64,000 bases of DNA from Saururus chinensis. Lineage: Eukaryota; Streptophyta; Magnoliopsida; Piperales; Saururaceae. The stretch lies in NCBI GenBank assembly GCA_035235625.1, contig CP141140.1:46433351-46497350 (forward strand), in the 5' to 3' direction. This document shows positions 36,599-49,907 of this stretch, piece after piece; position 1 is the stretch's first letter, and the number at the start of each line of letters is the position of its first letter. The notes beneath the pieces are model-generated. The model saw only the letters and a program-made list of their open reading frames with translations. It searched no databases and was not told where the DNA came from. A program made the position numbers and the translations under genes.

Positions 36599-37577
36599 GC
36601 CTTAATACTCGATGGATCGCCTATCTAAAATTCCTACAAGAAAAATCACAATTTAGCTGATTTTAGCCAAATTTTACACAAGTCTTTTCTATCATTATTA
36701 ACTTAATTTATTATTTTATAAGATATATTAATTTGTATGCAAGATTAAAAATAAAATAAATAGAGATAAAATAACATATATATTATACTTATTAGTTTCT
36801 CTAAGATTAAATGACTAAAATGTCCGATGAATGGAAGAACAATAACAATTACTAGATGAGTCAAATTATATTTTATTCGAACAAATGTAGGATGGTTTTG
36901 TCCCTATTGCTAGTTCTTACTTCTGAGTTGAGACCAATCATTCTAATAGATGGGGATAAACTAATGCATCGTAGTTCTTATGGCAATGTGACTATTGAGC
37001 AGCATCCCAGCTATGATATGCCTAGTCCCATCTATAGAACTGGTCTACTTTTATCTAATTGTTTCTTATTTTCAATAAGCAATTTTCTTCATTTTTTTCA
37101 TGCATAAATTATTTTATGCCTTTATATAATTTCGATAACCTTCGTTTTTTTTATCTCTAAATTTTACGTTTTCTTGCCAGATAAATTCTTGACTAATGGT
37201 CTTAATTTTGGGTATCACCATTAGTAAAGAAGGCTGTTTCAGTTGGCCATATTTTAGTGTTGTATAGCTATATGTTATAGTACTACAGTGTTTTCCACAC
37301 CATTGTACAGAGTGAACCTTGAAGCTTTTAGCCATAGTTGATGGTTTCTGTTGTTTAAACATGCGCTCCAGTTTGATGGCTGGCATGTATGTTTCTCCAT
37401 CATCAACTCAGTAAGCTAAATCCAATTTGAATTGGGAAATGTGCCCCTTGGCTATTTACGTCATAACAATCAAAAGACTGTTTGGCCTATCCCAATTGTC
37501 TTAATCTTGGGTTACGTCTTCCCTTCAAGACTAATTTTTGGGTTGACTTCGATTTTTATTCTAGGTAAACTTTTGGA
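36599..37577. other. Intergenic DNA, nothing recognised
   Basis: AT-rich. Frames of 83 residues (36856-37107, plus) and 90 residues (37114-37386, minus) show no known domain, signal or homolog that I can recognise. Confidence 0.5.
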
Positions 37578-38276
37578 TACACTGTCAGCTCAAATTAATA
37601 GTTCCATTTGGTTTTTTAAAATGAACAAAAATTAGTTCATTTTGAAAAAATGAATGGAGCTATTTGTCATGCCCCAACGCCCGTTCGACCAGAGCTGAAC
37701 CCAGTCCAAGGGACGATCAAAGCACACGGGGGCGACGAATTGTTAAATTGCAGAAGACTTGACCCCTCTAACGAATAAATTACACATACAGAATTGTGCA
37801 CCTTTAAATCTTTGTGCAAAAGAAATAAATAAAAGTATAAAGGACTTAACTCTAAAATAGTCCTCAAGTCTCAACCCCCCCACAAACTAAGAACGATAAG
37901 ACGACAAACATGACTTGATTCATAAAGTCATAAATAGGTCTAAAACCACAACGGCTACAAGAGTATGAAACAATGTCAACCAAACATAATGTTCTAACAA
38001 CATAGTAGAATAAATCAGGAAACATAGTAGGGTCTCTAGGCATCCATGCCTACTCCAAAGCACTCGCCAACTGTTCCTCATATAGAGGATTCTGATTGAC
38101 TGCATGTTGCACCATGCAGCCCAAAATAAAACACAAGAAAGTAGGGTGAGTATAAACTCAGTAAGGTTTTGAATACGAAAATAGTAAATCAGAAAACAAC
38201 CACAACATATCAACATGGTCTATCAGATCAACATATCATATAATATTCCATTTCTGATTACTTTTCTTACCATAAC

Positions 38277-39589
38277 TGTTGTTACGTCCAAACCAAGACT
38301 ATGAAGTAGTCTAGTTCAGATTTCTTTTTTTACTTGTCAACTATAGTAAACAAGGTCGATCCACAAGGAAAGCCTTGCGTGACAAAGAAAACTATTATGA
38401 AGAGAATAGAATAGAGAAAGAAAGTAAAATATGGAATAAGAAACAATCAAAGAGAAAGTGCTAAGGCATCAGAAATCTACTTGTAATAAATCTCCAATAT
38501 ATATTTGATTTAAATGATAACTCAATTAAGATCAAATGAAAATTTATCTCAATAGAAAAATTTATCTTTTAAAGAACTTTGAAATAGAACACTAGTAATT
38601 GATTGTTTACTATGTGAAAGCATTAAATATATAATCATAGGGAATTATAAGCATTTAGCGTGCCTTTCGTCAACGCTGAATCAAATAATTGTATAGATTA
38701 CAAACTCCTTAAATATAAAACATCAAATTAAAATAATAAAGAACTTATTTGAATCAAAGTATTCATTAAACATCAAGTACAAGCTTCATTCCTAGCCTTA
38801 GCTTGAGAGCTTAGAAAGTCATTATAATAAAACTAAAAATAAAATGAGAGAAGAAAATAGGGGAAGAGAGCTCCAAAGAGGGGGAAATTATGCCTCTATC
38901 ACGTCCACCCCTCCATTTATAGGAATAGAAGGGATTGTTTCAAAGATGAAAGTAAAATCATATCTCTGGATTGCATCCTGATTGATTGCCTGATTGGTTG
39001 CATCTTTGGCAATGATTAGATTTTAAATCAATCAAATAAATCAATGATTTATTTAGAAAATAAGTATCTTTGAATCTTCCTTTAGATATCCAATCATCCT
39101 CATTGTCTTTCCTTATGTATATCAATCATAACCAATAAAAATATTCTTCATGCGCTGGCTTCAGGTTAGTTAACTAGCTGTCCAATTTCATGCCAGATTT
39201 GACCTACAAATCTTTATAATTTGGAATTTCTTCCTGATATGGTCAAAATACTAGGGATGTGTCAATCTATCCGAATCAGCTTCTTTCCTAATTTAGTTCT
39301 CTTGATGCAAATCTTAAATCCAACGGGTCCACAAGGTTGTGTTTGACCATTCCATGCATGTTTAGACTATTAAGAGCCCATTCTTGACTTTTAAATACCT
39401 TCGGGTAGTTGGGCTTCACTTCCTCTTCCAGTTGGATCATGTCGAAGCCTGTTTAGATATGTAAACTCAATTAAGGTCCAACTAACCTATTCAAAACATA
39501 AATAACCTAAATAAGCAATGACTTAACACAAAATAAGATTGCAATTTAAAATTTGAAAATATTTTATTGAACATTATTTTAGTGCATCA
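38277..39589 (-). repeat. 3' LTR of the Athila-like element
   Basis: 1313 bp. It matches 46763-48132 throughout by eye, from TGTTGTTACGTCC at the left to AGTGCATCA at the right (TGATGCACT...ACAACA on the element strand). It lacks a segment of roughly 70-85 bases present at about 47700-47785 of the other LTR, and scattered substitutions separate the two, so the insertion is not recent. Confidence 0.92.
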
Positions 39590-39603
39590 AATACCCCCAA
39601 ACC
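39590..39603 (-). other. Polypurine tract of the Athila-like element
   Basis: Directly beside the 3' LTR: AATACCCCCAAACC, i.e. GGTTTGGGGGTATT on the element strand. This is the expected primer for plus-strand DNA synthesis. The same tract lies beside the LTR end at 185/186. Confidence 0.8.
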
Positions 39604-41040
39604 TACTTTTTGCTAGTCCTTGAGCAAAACAAAAATTAAAACAATAGAAAACAAAACTAACTACTCCACTTTCACAGGAAATCTCGATTGCATTTAGCAT
39701 ATGCAACAAACCTTTAAACTCTAGCTTACACTAGTGGATGAGTTATAGTCTCGTGAGGGTTTGCAGTGAATATACCTACAAAATTCAAAATTTCAATGAT
39801 AAAAGAAAATAAAAATTAAAACCATATAAAATTTACAAATCAACTCCTCCTAACATGTGACTTCATTTAGTAAAATCAATCATACATAATACAACTTGTC
39901 TTCTTAAACAATAATTCATTCTGACAACTTTATATTGGTGGTAAGTACTTATACATACATAATAGATTTAGAAAAATAGACATTGCCAAGTAATTATACA
40001 ATCTCAATCTTATGAATCGAACAACTCAATGTGTCTCATGTCCACTCGGCAATTTCAATTTTAACACTAAAAAATAGACATTAACATCCATTCATCTTTA
40101 AGAGATCATAATAGAGAATCATGCAAAACCTTCCTTGAAAAGTAAAAACACCATAGATCACTTGACAACTCATTCAGGATATAATTGCATAATGTCATAC
40201 TAGAATTTTATACTCATCACACATGACATGTGTAAGGCTTAACTTTTTAAGCTTTCTATAAGATCCATGTTACAAGTATTAGGCCAATGACTCCCAATCC
40301 AATTGGCTCAGGGCACTAGGTGTTAAAACACCCCTCAGGCTTAATAACTTTAACCAAATAGGCTTCAAGGCTATGCATGTCATAAATTAGTCAACTCTAC
40401 CTTTTGACTAGAACACCCTATGCTTAGTGAGGCACGCCGAGTCCCAGTCTACTTAATAAAGTGACTTTAATTCATTACAATTTTTCTTTTTTTTTTACAT
40501 TTTTTTCTTTTTGTTTTCTTGAGCACATTATATAATCAACTTGAATTGTGTTGACAAAAAGTTCTCGATTGTTCTACAAACCAAGAATAGTGAAGCCCAA
40601 AACTCTATTTTGATAACATGAGTACTAGTAGATCATGCCAAAGTTTTACTCTCATAAGAAAATAATTACTTAGATTCAATGATATCCACCAAGATGTAAG
40701 ACCATAATTAAGGGCTTGAATTCTCACTTAGGCAAATGTCTTGCTTTGTTTTTTTTTCAAAATAGGAGCACAAGAAACCAATATGAAATAATCGGAACTC
40801 AAAATCATTAAATATGTCAAGTCATATTCTAAGTAGTCTGATGTCATTAAATAAAGTCACATGTCTAGAATAAGCATCAATGTAAATAAGCAAAAACATA
40901 AAATAAAATAAATCTAATTAATTTTTTTAATTTTTTATTCTTTTAAGTAAAACTAAAAAACATAAAAAAATATCTTTCTACACCCCCAAACCTAAACTAA
41001 ACATTGTCCTCAATGTAATTTTTTTTTGTTTTTTGTTTTT
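39604..41040 (-). mobile_element. Noncoding module between integrase and 3' LTR
   Basis: About 1.4 kb with no frame, homologous along its length to 186-1640. Athila elements often carry an extra (env-like) frame here; none is visible. Conserved phrases listed for the first copy are present. It may hold signals for RNA maturation or packaging, but that is conjecture. Confidence 0.75.
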
Positions 41041-41049
41041 GGGAATCAT

Positions 41050-42460
41050 GAAAAGAAAATCAACCCTCATAATTTGGATTTTCAAGAGATGCAGACTCAA
41101 CTTCAGGGACAAAATGGTCTAACAATGGTTTTAAACATTAGCCATCAACTTTGATAACATCACCATTTTTTTGGTTTTCAATTTCAACAATTCCACAAGG
41201 AAACACAATTTTTACAATGAAAGGACCTGTCCAACGTGATCTTAATTTTCCTGGAAAGAGTTGAAGTCTAGAGTTGTACAATATAACTTTTTGAAATGGC
41301 TCAAAAATTTTTCATAAAATATTTTTATCATAAAAAGCCTTCATTCTCTCTTTGTAAAGTTTTGAACTCTCATAAGCATCACGTTGAATTTCCTCTAACT
41401 CATTGATTTGCAATTGTCTATTTAAGTCAACCTTATCAAAGTTAAAATTTAAAGCTTTGATTGCCCAATATGCCCTATGTTCCAACTCCATAAGCAAGTG
41501 ACAAGTTTTTTCAAAAATCAAACCGTAAGGAGACATGCCAATTGGGGTCTTAAAAGCAGTATGGTAAGCCCAAAGAGCATCGGTTAGCCGTAAAGACCAA
41601 TCTTTACCATTTAGATTTACCATTTTTTACAAAATATATTTAATTTCCCTATTAGAAATCTCAACTTGTCCACTTGTTTGTGGGTGATAGGGGGTAGCTA
41701 CTTTATGGGTAATCCCATACTTCCTCATCAAAGCCTCAAAAGGCTTATTGCAAAAATGTGACCCCCCGTCACTTATAATGGCTTGAGGTGTTCCAAACCT
41801 TGAAAATATATTTTCTTTTAAAAAATGCACAACGACTTTGTGGTCATTGGTTTTACTTAGAACAGCCTCAATCCACTTCGAAACATAATCGACGATAACT
41901 AAAATATAAATAGAGCCAAAAGAAGGAGGAAAAGGTCCTATGAAATCAATGCCCCAACAATAAAAAATATCAATAACCAATATGGGGTTAAGGGGCATCA
42001 TATTTCGACGAGATATGGCTCCTAACTTTTGACACCTTTCACAAGTTTTGCAAAATTCATGAACATCTTTGAAAAGCGTCGGTCAGTAAAAACCACATTG
42101 CAAAATTTTAGTGGTGGTCTTTTTAGAGGAGAAGTGACCACCACATGCTTCAAAATGACAAAAAGAGATGACACTTGTTCAGAATCAGCCACACATCTCC
42201 TTATTATTTGATCCGGATAGTACTTAAAGATATAGTAGTCATCCCAAAAGAAATGCTTTACCTCGGTTAAGAATCTTTTTTTATCTTGAGGAGACCAATG
42301 GTGGGGAACTTTACCTATCACCAAGTAGTTGGCAATGTCGGCATACCATGGAGGATGTGAGACGGCAAAAAATTGTTCATCGGGGAATGTGTCTTGGATT
42401 GGAATGTTTTTCGAAGAATCAGAAAATTTCAATCTGGAAAGATGATCCCCCACCACATTC
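41050..42460 (-). pseudogene. Integrase region of the Athila-like element (broken)
   Basis: Pieces at 42456-42022, 42001-41627 and 41623-41312 (minus), with a C-terminal continuation to about 41060. The catalytic triad is visible: GIDFIGPF (Asp), IISDGGSHF (Asp), [12 protein letters not shown] (Glu). A frameshift lies in the N-terminal zinc-binding (HHCC) part, so that finger is unreadable in one frame. Stops separate the three pieces. It would insert element DNA in an intact relative. Confidence 0.88.
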
Positions 42461-42591
42461 TCTACTCCCTTCTTGTCTTTGATTATGAGATCAAACTCTT
42501 AGAGTAGGAGTATCCATCAGAGCAATCTAGGCTTTGTATCTTGTTTTCTCAAAAGGTACTTCAAAGTTGCATGGTCAGTAAAAATGATAAT

Positions 42592-43885
42592 CTAAGAGCC
42601 AATCAAATAGGATCTAAATTTGTCAAGTGCAAATACTACATCAAGAAGTTCTTTTTCAGTGGTGTAGTAGTTTATTTGGGCACTATTTAAAGTTCTACTT
42701 GCATAATAAATTATGCAAGGTTTCTTATCTTTCCTTTGCCCTAAAATAGCCCCAACGACATAATCACTTGCATCACACATAATTTCAAAATGAAGGGTCC
42801 AATCTGGGGGTTGCATGTTAAGACACTAACATGTTCTTAAGCTTTGTGAAAGCTTCTTCACATGCATCCGACCACTCAAAAGAATGCCCTTTAGATAGAA
42901 GATTACACAATGGTCTAGATATCACACTAAAATTTTTGATAAATCTTCTATAAAAATCGGCATGCCCTAAAAAGGATCTAACATCTTTTATAGACTTTGG
43001 ACTAGGCAAATTAGCAATCAATTCAATTTTTGCCTTGTCCACTTGAATTCCCTACACAGAAACAATGTGACCAAGTATTATTCCAGTAGTAACCATAAAA
43101 TGACACTTTTTCCAATTTAAAACTAGATTTTTCTCTTCACATCTCACCAAAACTTTTTCTAAGTTATCAAGACAATCATCAAAAGAATCACCAAAAATAG
43201 AAAAGTCATCCATAAAAACTTCCAAAAACTGCTCCACCATGTCACTAAAGATGCTCATCATGCACCTTTGGAATGTGGCAGGAGCATTACATAATCCAAA
43301 CGACATCTTTCGATATGCAAAGGTACCAAATGAACATGTAAATGTTGTTTTTTCTTGATCTTCAAGTGCAATCTCAATTTGATTATATCCTGAATAACCA
43401 TCTAGAAAATAATAAAATTTATGATCGGCCACCCTCTCTAGGCTTTGGTTCATGAACGGCAAGGGGAAGTGGTCTTTCCTAGTGACAGAATTCAATTTTC
43501 TATAATCTATGCATACCCACCAACCGGTGGTGACTCTAGTGAGAATTAGCTCATCATTAGTATTCTTTACCACTATCACTCCAAATTTTTTGGGGACAAC
43601 ATGGGTGGGACTCACCCATGGACTGTTAGAAATTGGGTAAATGATATTCACATCCAATAATTTTAGGACCTTTGCTCTCACTGCCTCTTTCATGTTGAGG
43701 TTTGACCTCCGTTGCATTTGTCTCACAGGTTTTGCATTTTCTTCCATAAAGATCATATGTGTACAAATCAGGGAACTAATCCCCTTGATATTAGTAATGG
43801 TCCACCCAATGACATTCTTGTGATGTCTAAGGACTTTGAGCAACTTGTGCCCTTGCTCCCTATCCAACATTGAAGAGACAACCAC
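42592..43885 (-). pseudogene. Reverse transcriptase / RNase H region (broken)
   Basis: Reverse transcriptase lies at 43885-43052, with a YFLDGYSGYNQI block and the active-site FMDD motif in EVFMDDFSIFGDS. The connection lies at 43042-42818 (SFLGHADFYRRFIKNFS). RNase H lies at 42816-42592 (MCDASDYVVGAILGQRKDK, YYTTEKELL). An in-frame stop separates the first two pieces (about 43049-43051) and another break separates the connection from RNase H. Further stops follow 42592. Confidence 0.92.
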
Positions 43886-45650
43886 AAGAAATGTCTCTCC
43901 ACACCAAGATATGCATATTTAAGTTCAGTAGGGAGGGGTCTAGCTTGGGTAGTTGGACACTTGAGGGGAGAGGAGAGCTATTAGAAGGAGGTAACTCCTC
44001 AAAGCGGGCCTTCCACCTATCAGTATCCAATAATGGAGTTGACTCCAACAAGGAATTTACATCATTAATCATAACATCATCATCAAAGTTAAAATAAGAA
44101 AAATATGCTTCAAGAGGGTCAGAAAATGAAGAAATAGTAGCCATGTCATCAACAAGACTTTCTAAAAGATTCACTTCATGCACATCCTCATCATCATCTC
44201 CTGGTTGCCTGCAAATATTAAAAATGTTCAGTTCCAAAGTCATATTTCCAAAAGAAGGCTTCATATCACCATTTCTACAATTAATAAGAGCATTAGAAGT
44301 AGCAAGAAATGGGCGGCCTAATATGACAGAAATTTGAGTACAAGCATTCAAAACTGGTTGTGTGTCCAAAACAATAAAATCAATAGGAAAGTAAAACTTT
44401 TTTGCTTGTACTAGCACATCCTCAACAATTCCTCTTAGTGTTTTAACTGAGCGATTTGCAAGTTGAAGTGTAATGCTTGTGGGCTTCAATTCACCAAGTC
44501 CCAATTGTTCATAAACAGAATAAGGTAAGAGATTAACACTTGCCCCAAGATCAAGTAAAGCTTTTTCAACTCTATAATTCCCAATTATACAAGATATGGT
44601 TGGACAACTAGGATCTTTATATTTGGGTGGGGTGTTTTGTTGCAAAATTGCACTTACTTGTTCTGTCAAAAATGCCTTCTTTTGTACATTTAGCTTATGC
44701 TTGATTGTACAAAGGTCTTTCAAAATTTTTGCATAAGATGGAATTTGTTTCATGACATCTAAGTGAGGATTGTTAATCTTCACTTGTTTGAAAATTTCAA
44801 GAATGCCACCATTTTGCACTAATTTAGAAGAAGATTGGAATCTTTGAGGAAAAAGAGGAGGAATAGGAGAAACAAAATCAGAGTTGTCAAGTTCATCACC
44901 ATGTTTAGAAGTCAAAGACTTTTTAGGTTCAACAACCTTCATTAGAATGTCTTTGTTAATGACTTTTCTATTTCTCAAAGTGGTGATGGACTTAGCATGC
45001 TCATCTTGTGAACTTGAAGAATTTAAATTTTCAATTACAAATTGACCTTTAAGATTTGGTTGAGGTTGAGAAGGAAACTTCCATTTTTCTTGAGTGCTCA
45101 GAGTTGTGGTCAATTGAGTGATAGAAGTCTTCAAGTCATTGATGGCTTGCATTGTTTGGTTGTTTATTGTTGCTTGACTTTGCATGAAAGTTTGCAATGT
45201 GTCTTCAAGAGTCTTCTTATGTGGTGGAACATAATTTGAGGAAGAAGGGGGTATCTGCATATTAGACTTATTTCTCCAACTAAAGTTGAGATGATTTCTC
45301 CAATTAAGAGTATAAGTTTCAGAATAAAGAGAAGAGAAAAGCCTTTTGTAGGTATTCATAACACTTGCTTGAGTATGTAACACTTCTTGAAAAGCAGGAA
45401 TTGCTAGACAATCCTGCGTTTTGTGTCCACCACTCTCACATATATTATAAATATCTTGTGCTTTTTGAGAAGCTTTAGACATATTTTCCCTATTAATTTC
45501 CATAGCCTCAACTTTTCTAGTTAAACTTGTAATTTTTACTTTTACATCATCCTCTTCTTTAAGAAAATACATGCCCCCCCTTAATTGTCCCATTAGATTT
45601 GGTCTTATTACTACTTTCAAATTCATTAGAATCCTCCTATGATTGAGCAT
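43860..45650 (-). pseudogene. Gag C-terminus and protease region (596-codon frame)
   Basis: The longest frame of the element. Near residue 70 is a CCHC-like zinc knuckle, IYNICESGGHKTQDC, in which the first expected Cys is Tyr. Around residues 360-430 is an aspartic protease with LLDLGASVNLLP, the DLGAS form seen in Athila/Tat elements, followed by an ILGRPFLAT segment. The N-terminal ~30 residues are out of frame relative to gag, marking a frameshift near 45590. The frame overlaps the RT frame by 26 bases at a second frameshift. Confidence 0.85.
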
Positions 45651-45822
45651 TTTCAGTTAACATATCAAAATAGTCCAATGCTTTCTGAGGTTCTTTACTC
45701 AAAAATTCTCTATTACACATCATTTCAACAAATTGCCTCATTTGAGAAGTCAAACAATTATAAAAGAAACTAATTATACGTCATGTTTTATATCCATGAT
45801 GTGGGCACAATAACAAAAGTTC

Positions 45823-46533
45823 TTAAAATTTTTCCCAACATTGAAAGAAAGTCTCATTTTCTTTTAGTGAAAAATTCATGATGTTCTTTCTAAGTGTATT
45901 CGTTCTATGGGTGGGGAAAAACTTTTTCAAAAATTCTCTTTGCATTTCTTGCCATATTCCAATGGATCTTGGCTTCAAAGAATTCAACCAATTTTTTGCT
46001 TTTTCCTTTAAAGAAAATGGAAAGAGTTTTAATCTAATAATATCATTTGAAACATTTTGGTTTGACAAAGTTGCATAAACCTCTTCAAACTCTTTTAAAT
46101 GCAAATATGGGTTTTCTGAATCTAGGCTATGAAATTTGGGTAGCAATTGAATTACACCTGACTTGAGTTCAAAACCACCCACATTAGTTGGAAAAATCAT
46201 GAAAGAAGGAGAACTTAATCTAGTTAGTTGCAAATAATCACGCAAGGTTTTAACTTGAACATTTTGTGCATTATTATCCCCATTATCACTTCTTAGTTCC
46301 TCATTAGTTCTTAGATACTCTATTGTATTAAAATAAAGATAATTTTCAAAAGATTTGTTTACTCTTTTCAATCGTCCAGAATTATCACACACCCATGTGA
46401 ACATGCAACAACAAATTTTTTTTTTGTAACAAACAAAAGTAAAAGTGCATAAATTAAATGACAAAATATAAAAAGTTAGAGAGTTAGAAGTTAATAGACC
46501 AAAATTAAAATTGCAAAATAAGGCCAAAGGCAC
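45823..46533 (-). pseudogene. Gag N-terminal region (Retrotrans_gag type, broken)
   Basis: 236-codon open stretch. Residues from about 165 on (LKLFPFSLKEKAKNWLNSL, MQREFLKKFFPTHRT) match the Retrotrans_gag capsid domain of plant Ty3/gypsy elements. The first ~50 residues are hydrophobic and lie in what should be leader sequence, so the true start is probably further in, near residue 70-90. The frame ends early at 45823 and capsid sequence continues downstream in a damaged frame. Confidence 0.82.
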
Positions 46534-46740
46534 TATTGAGGTACACGTTTGATCCCAAAATTTTTTTGGTAGTAACGTGGGTAGTGCCTCTGGTCTAAAA
46601 AGAAAAAAGAAAAATTACATAATTTAAGTACTGAAAGTAAATGACAAAATTTAAAGAGTTAGTGTAAAAAAATAAAAGTTAGAGAATTAGTAAAGTTAGA
46701 GTGAGATTTTTTTCGTAACGGATTCTTGTGACACGTTGTA

Positions 46741-46759
46741 ATCCTCGGCAACGGTGCCA
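46741..46759 (-). other. Primer-binding site, tRNA-Asp type
   Basis: On the element strand, TGGCACCGTTGCCGAGGAT begins a few bases after the 5' LTR end. It differs at about two positions from the tRNA-Asp complement used by many plant Athila-type elements (from memory). Confidence 0.78.
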
Positions 46760-46762
46760 ATT

Positions 46763-48132
46763 TGTTGTTACGTCCCAACCAAGACTATGAAGTAGTCTAG
46801 TTTAGATTTTTTTTTACTTGTCAACTATAGTAAACAAGGTCGATCTACAGGGAAAGCCTTGCTTGATAAAGAAACCTATTACGAAGAGAATAGAATAGAG
46901 AAAGAAGGTAAAATAGAGAATAAGAAACAATCAAAGAGAAAATGCTAAGGCATCAAAAATCTACTTGTAATAATTCTCTAATGTATATTTGATTCAAATG
47001 ATAACTCAATTAAGATCAAATGAAAATTCATCTCAATCAGAAAATTTATCTTTTAAAGAACTTTGAAATAGAACACTAGTTTACTATGTGAAAGCATTAA
47101 GTATATAATCACATGGAATTATAAGCATTCAGCGTGCCTTTCGTCAACGCCGAATCAAATAATTGTATAAATTACAAACTCCTTAAATATAAAACATTAA
47201 ATTAAAATGATAAAGAACTTACTTGAATCAAAGTATCCATTAAACATCAAGTACAAGCTTCATTCCTAGCCTTAGCTTGAGAGCTTAAAAAATTATTAAA
47301 ATAAAACTAAAAATAAAATGAAAGAAGAAAATAGGGGAAGAGAGCTCCAAAGAGGGGGAAATTATGCCTCTATCACGTCCACCCCTCCATTTATAGGAAT
47401 AGAAGGGGTTGCTTCAAAGATGAAAGTAAAATCATATCTCTGGATTGCATCCTGATTGATTGCCTGATTGGTTGCATCTTTGACAATGATTAGATTTTAA
47501 ATCAATCAAATAAATCAATGATTTATTTAGAAAATAAGTATCTTTGAATCTTCCTTTAGATATAGCCTCATTATCTTTCCTTTTGTGTATCAATCACAAC
47601 CAATGAAAATATTCTTCATGTGCTGGCCTCGGGTTAGTTAACTAGCTGTCTGATTTCATGCCAGATTTAACCTATAAATCTTTAGAATTTGGAATTTCTT
47701 CCGGAAAGAACAAATGTAGACACGGAAGTCTTCTTTCTAATGCCACTAGAATCGTATCAGTCCGAATTATACATAAAAAGATATGGTCAAAATACTATAG
47801 TTGTGTCAATCTATCCGAATTAGCTTCTTTCCTAATTTAGTTCTCTTGATGCAAATCTCAAATCTAACGGGTCCACAAGGTTGTGTTCGACCATTCCTTG
47901 CATGTTTAGACTAATAAGAGCCCATTTTTGAATTTTAAATAGTTTCAGGTAGTTAGGATTCACTTCCTCTTCCAGTTGGATCCTATTGAAGCATATTTAG
48001 ACATGTAAACTCAATTAAGGTCCAACTAAGCTATTCAAAACATAAATAGCCCAAATAAGTAATGACTTACACAAAATAAGATTGCAATTTAAGATTTAAA
48101 AATATTTTATTAAACATTATTTCAGTGCATCA
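46763..48132 (-). repeat. 5' LTR of the Athila-like element
   Basis: 1370 bp, the partner of 38277-39589. Ends on the element strand are TGATGCACTG...GTAACAACA. It retains a segment at about 47700-47785 that the 3' LTR lacks. Confidence 0.92.
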
Positions 48133-48239
48133 ATAACCATACTTGCTTATAAGTAATTATCCTACATACAAATATCTCAAACATACTATTCATAGCAGGA
48201 ATAATCACATTATAACATAAACATCCATCCTACATAAAG

Positions 48240-48560
48240 AGTGTCTCAAACATACTATACATATCCATGCATACTCAATCTCCTTTATAACATTTAACTT
48301 GCATCACACGTGTCTCTAACACACTATCACATCATGCATATCTATAACCATTAACCTGCATAAGAAGTGTTTTTAACACACAATCACATCATGCATATTC
48401 ATAACCATTGACTTGCATAAGAAGTGTCTCTAACACACATTCACATCATGCATACTCATCACATTTAACATGCATGAGAAGCATCTCTAACTCACAATCA
48501 CATTATGCATATTCATAATCAATCAACCTGCATGCAAAGTGTCTTTAACACACAATCACA
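48240..48560. repeat. 57-bp-period tandem array in solo LTR C
   Basis: Five to six diverged units built on CATGCATATTCATAACCAT / TGCATAAGAAGTGTCTCTAACACAC. The TGCATRAGAAG phrase starts at 48357, 48414, 48471 and, as TGCATGCAAAG, at 48529: spacings 57, 57 and 58. The same period occurs in solo LTR D. Confidence 0.8.
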
Positions 48561-49907
48561 ACATGCAAATCGATAAAACAACTCTACTTAATCGGCCGAA
48601 GCTTAAGCAGTCCCTGCTCACACCAAACAATCCCCAATTAGAAAGTATGAAGGAATTGCACAATTTGGGTAAATTCCATAATGGAGAAGAATACCCCTTA
48701 GTAAGCCAGCTACACGAGCCTGAATTCTCAGGGTTCAGATGGTCTCAATAATTTTATCTCCTTATATCATTGCCTCCGTTCAATTAACCCGACAAGCAAT
48801 ATCACACAATTGAATCCAATCAATCAACCACGACTAATCTCGATAAAATCTCATTTGTAAATTAATCTCATGATGTATGCAACATGGTACATACGTGAGA
48901 AACACTACATAAATCCTAATACATGAGATATGCTCCAATTAGTCAATGTGTACATCATTCCTCATCAATATGCGTCAAATAATCACCACAATTACCTCCA
49001 CATAGTGTGTGCAAAGCAATAGTATCCAAATCTAAACATTGGCAAACACATCATAATCAAACCATCATTATGCAATATGCATGCTTTCATGATTCTGTCT
49101 TGGTTCCTTCTTACTAAAATCATGAATATAATCCGGTAAAAACCTCAAAAAATACAAGTCCTAGTCAATTATAACTTCATGATGGACTTAGGTGCTTCAT
49201 AAACATAGTCATACTTAAGCTAAAAACATGATAAACGTAATTCACCTAAAAATTAATATAACATGTGAAAACATATATTTGTATCATCATGGTCAAACCT
49301 ATTGGAATCATGGAGTAATTATGAAGAAATCATAAAAAATATCACTTAAAATTGCACATGTACTCATTTATCCCATACTAGCTTAAGTAGATATTTTAGC
49401 ATAATCATAACATGTAAATTGTACATTTTTGGAAAAATAGAAAATCACCACCAGTCAATGTGAAAATATACAGGGACCTATATCATAGGCTTAATAAAAA
49501 AACAACTTATGGAAATAAGTACGAAAAATATTTTTCATGATTTAATTGCTAAGACTACGTAGTTCTGCCAGAAATCGTTGACCTTCAAACTTACAATTAG
49601 GCCATTGACTTATCTTGTGTTAAAAAACTTGAATTTTTTACAGAATAATCATAACACATATATGAATCCATCATAAAAAGAAGGAACCAAAAATCATTTT
49701 TTTTCATCCTTATACATGCTTCTGAACACAAAAACAGTGAGCCATTTTTATTGAACAGTATGCGTTGCAAAAAATATAATAAATACATATTATTGAAATA
49801 AATTATGAATAATTAGGAATATAATCTAGGCATGTTAATACATTCTCAGAACAAATTTGAGAGGAAAACTCAAATTAGAATATCCGAAACATAGTCATGC
49901 ATCTAAA

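Larger units (their letters stand above)
38272..48137 (-). mobile_element. Athila-like Ty3/gypsy retrotransposon with both LTRs and TSD
   Basis: The element is 38277-48132 (9856 bp) on the minus strand, flanked by an exact 5-bp duplication ATAAC (38272-38276 and 48133-48137). 5' LTR 46763-48132, PBS near 46741-46759, gag 45.6-46.5 kb, protease 44.4-44.6 kb, reverse transcriptase 43.05-43.9 kb, RNase H 42.6-42.8 kb, integrase 41.3-42.5 kb, a noncoding 1.4-kb module, a polypurine tract, and the 3' LTR 38277-39589. PR-RT-RH-IN order makes it Ty3/gypsy. The tRNA-Asp-like PBS and gag/protease style suggest Athila. All reading frames are broken by stops and shifts, so it cannot move by itself. Confidence 0.93.

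Noticed and set aside
39604..41040. An extra env-like gene between integrase and the 3' LTR
   Set aside because: No open frame or membrane-protein signature in either this copy or the copy at 186-1690.
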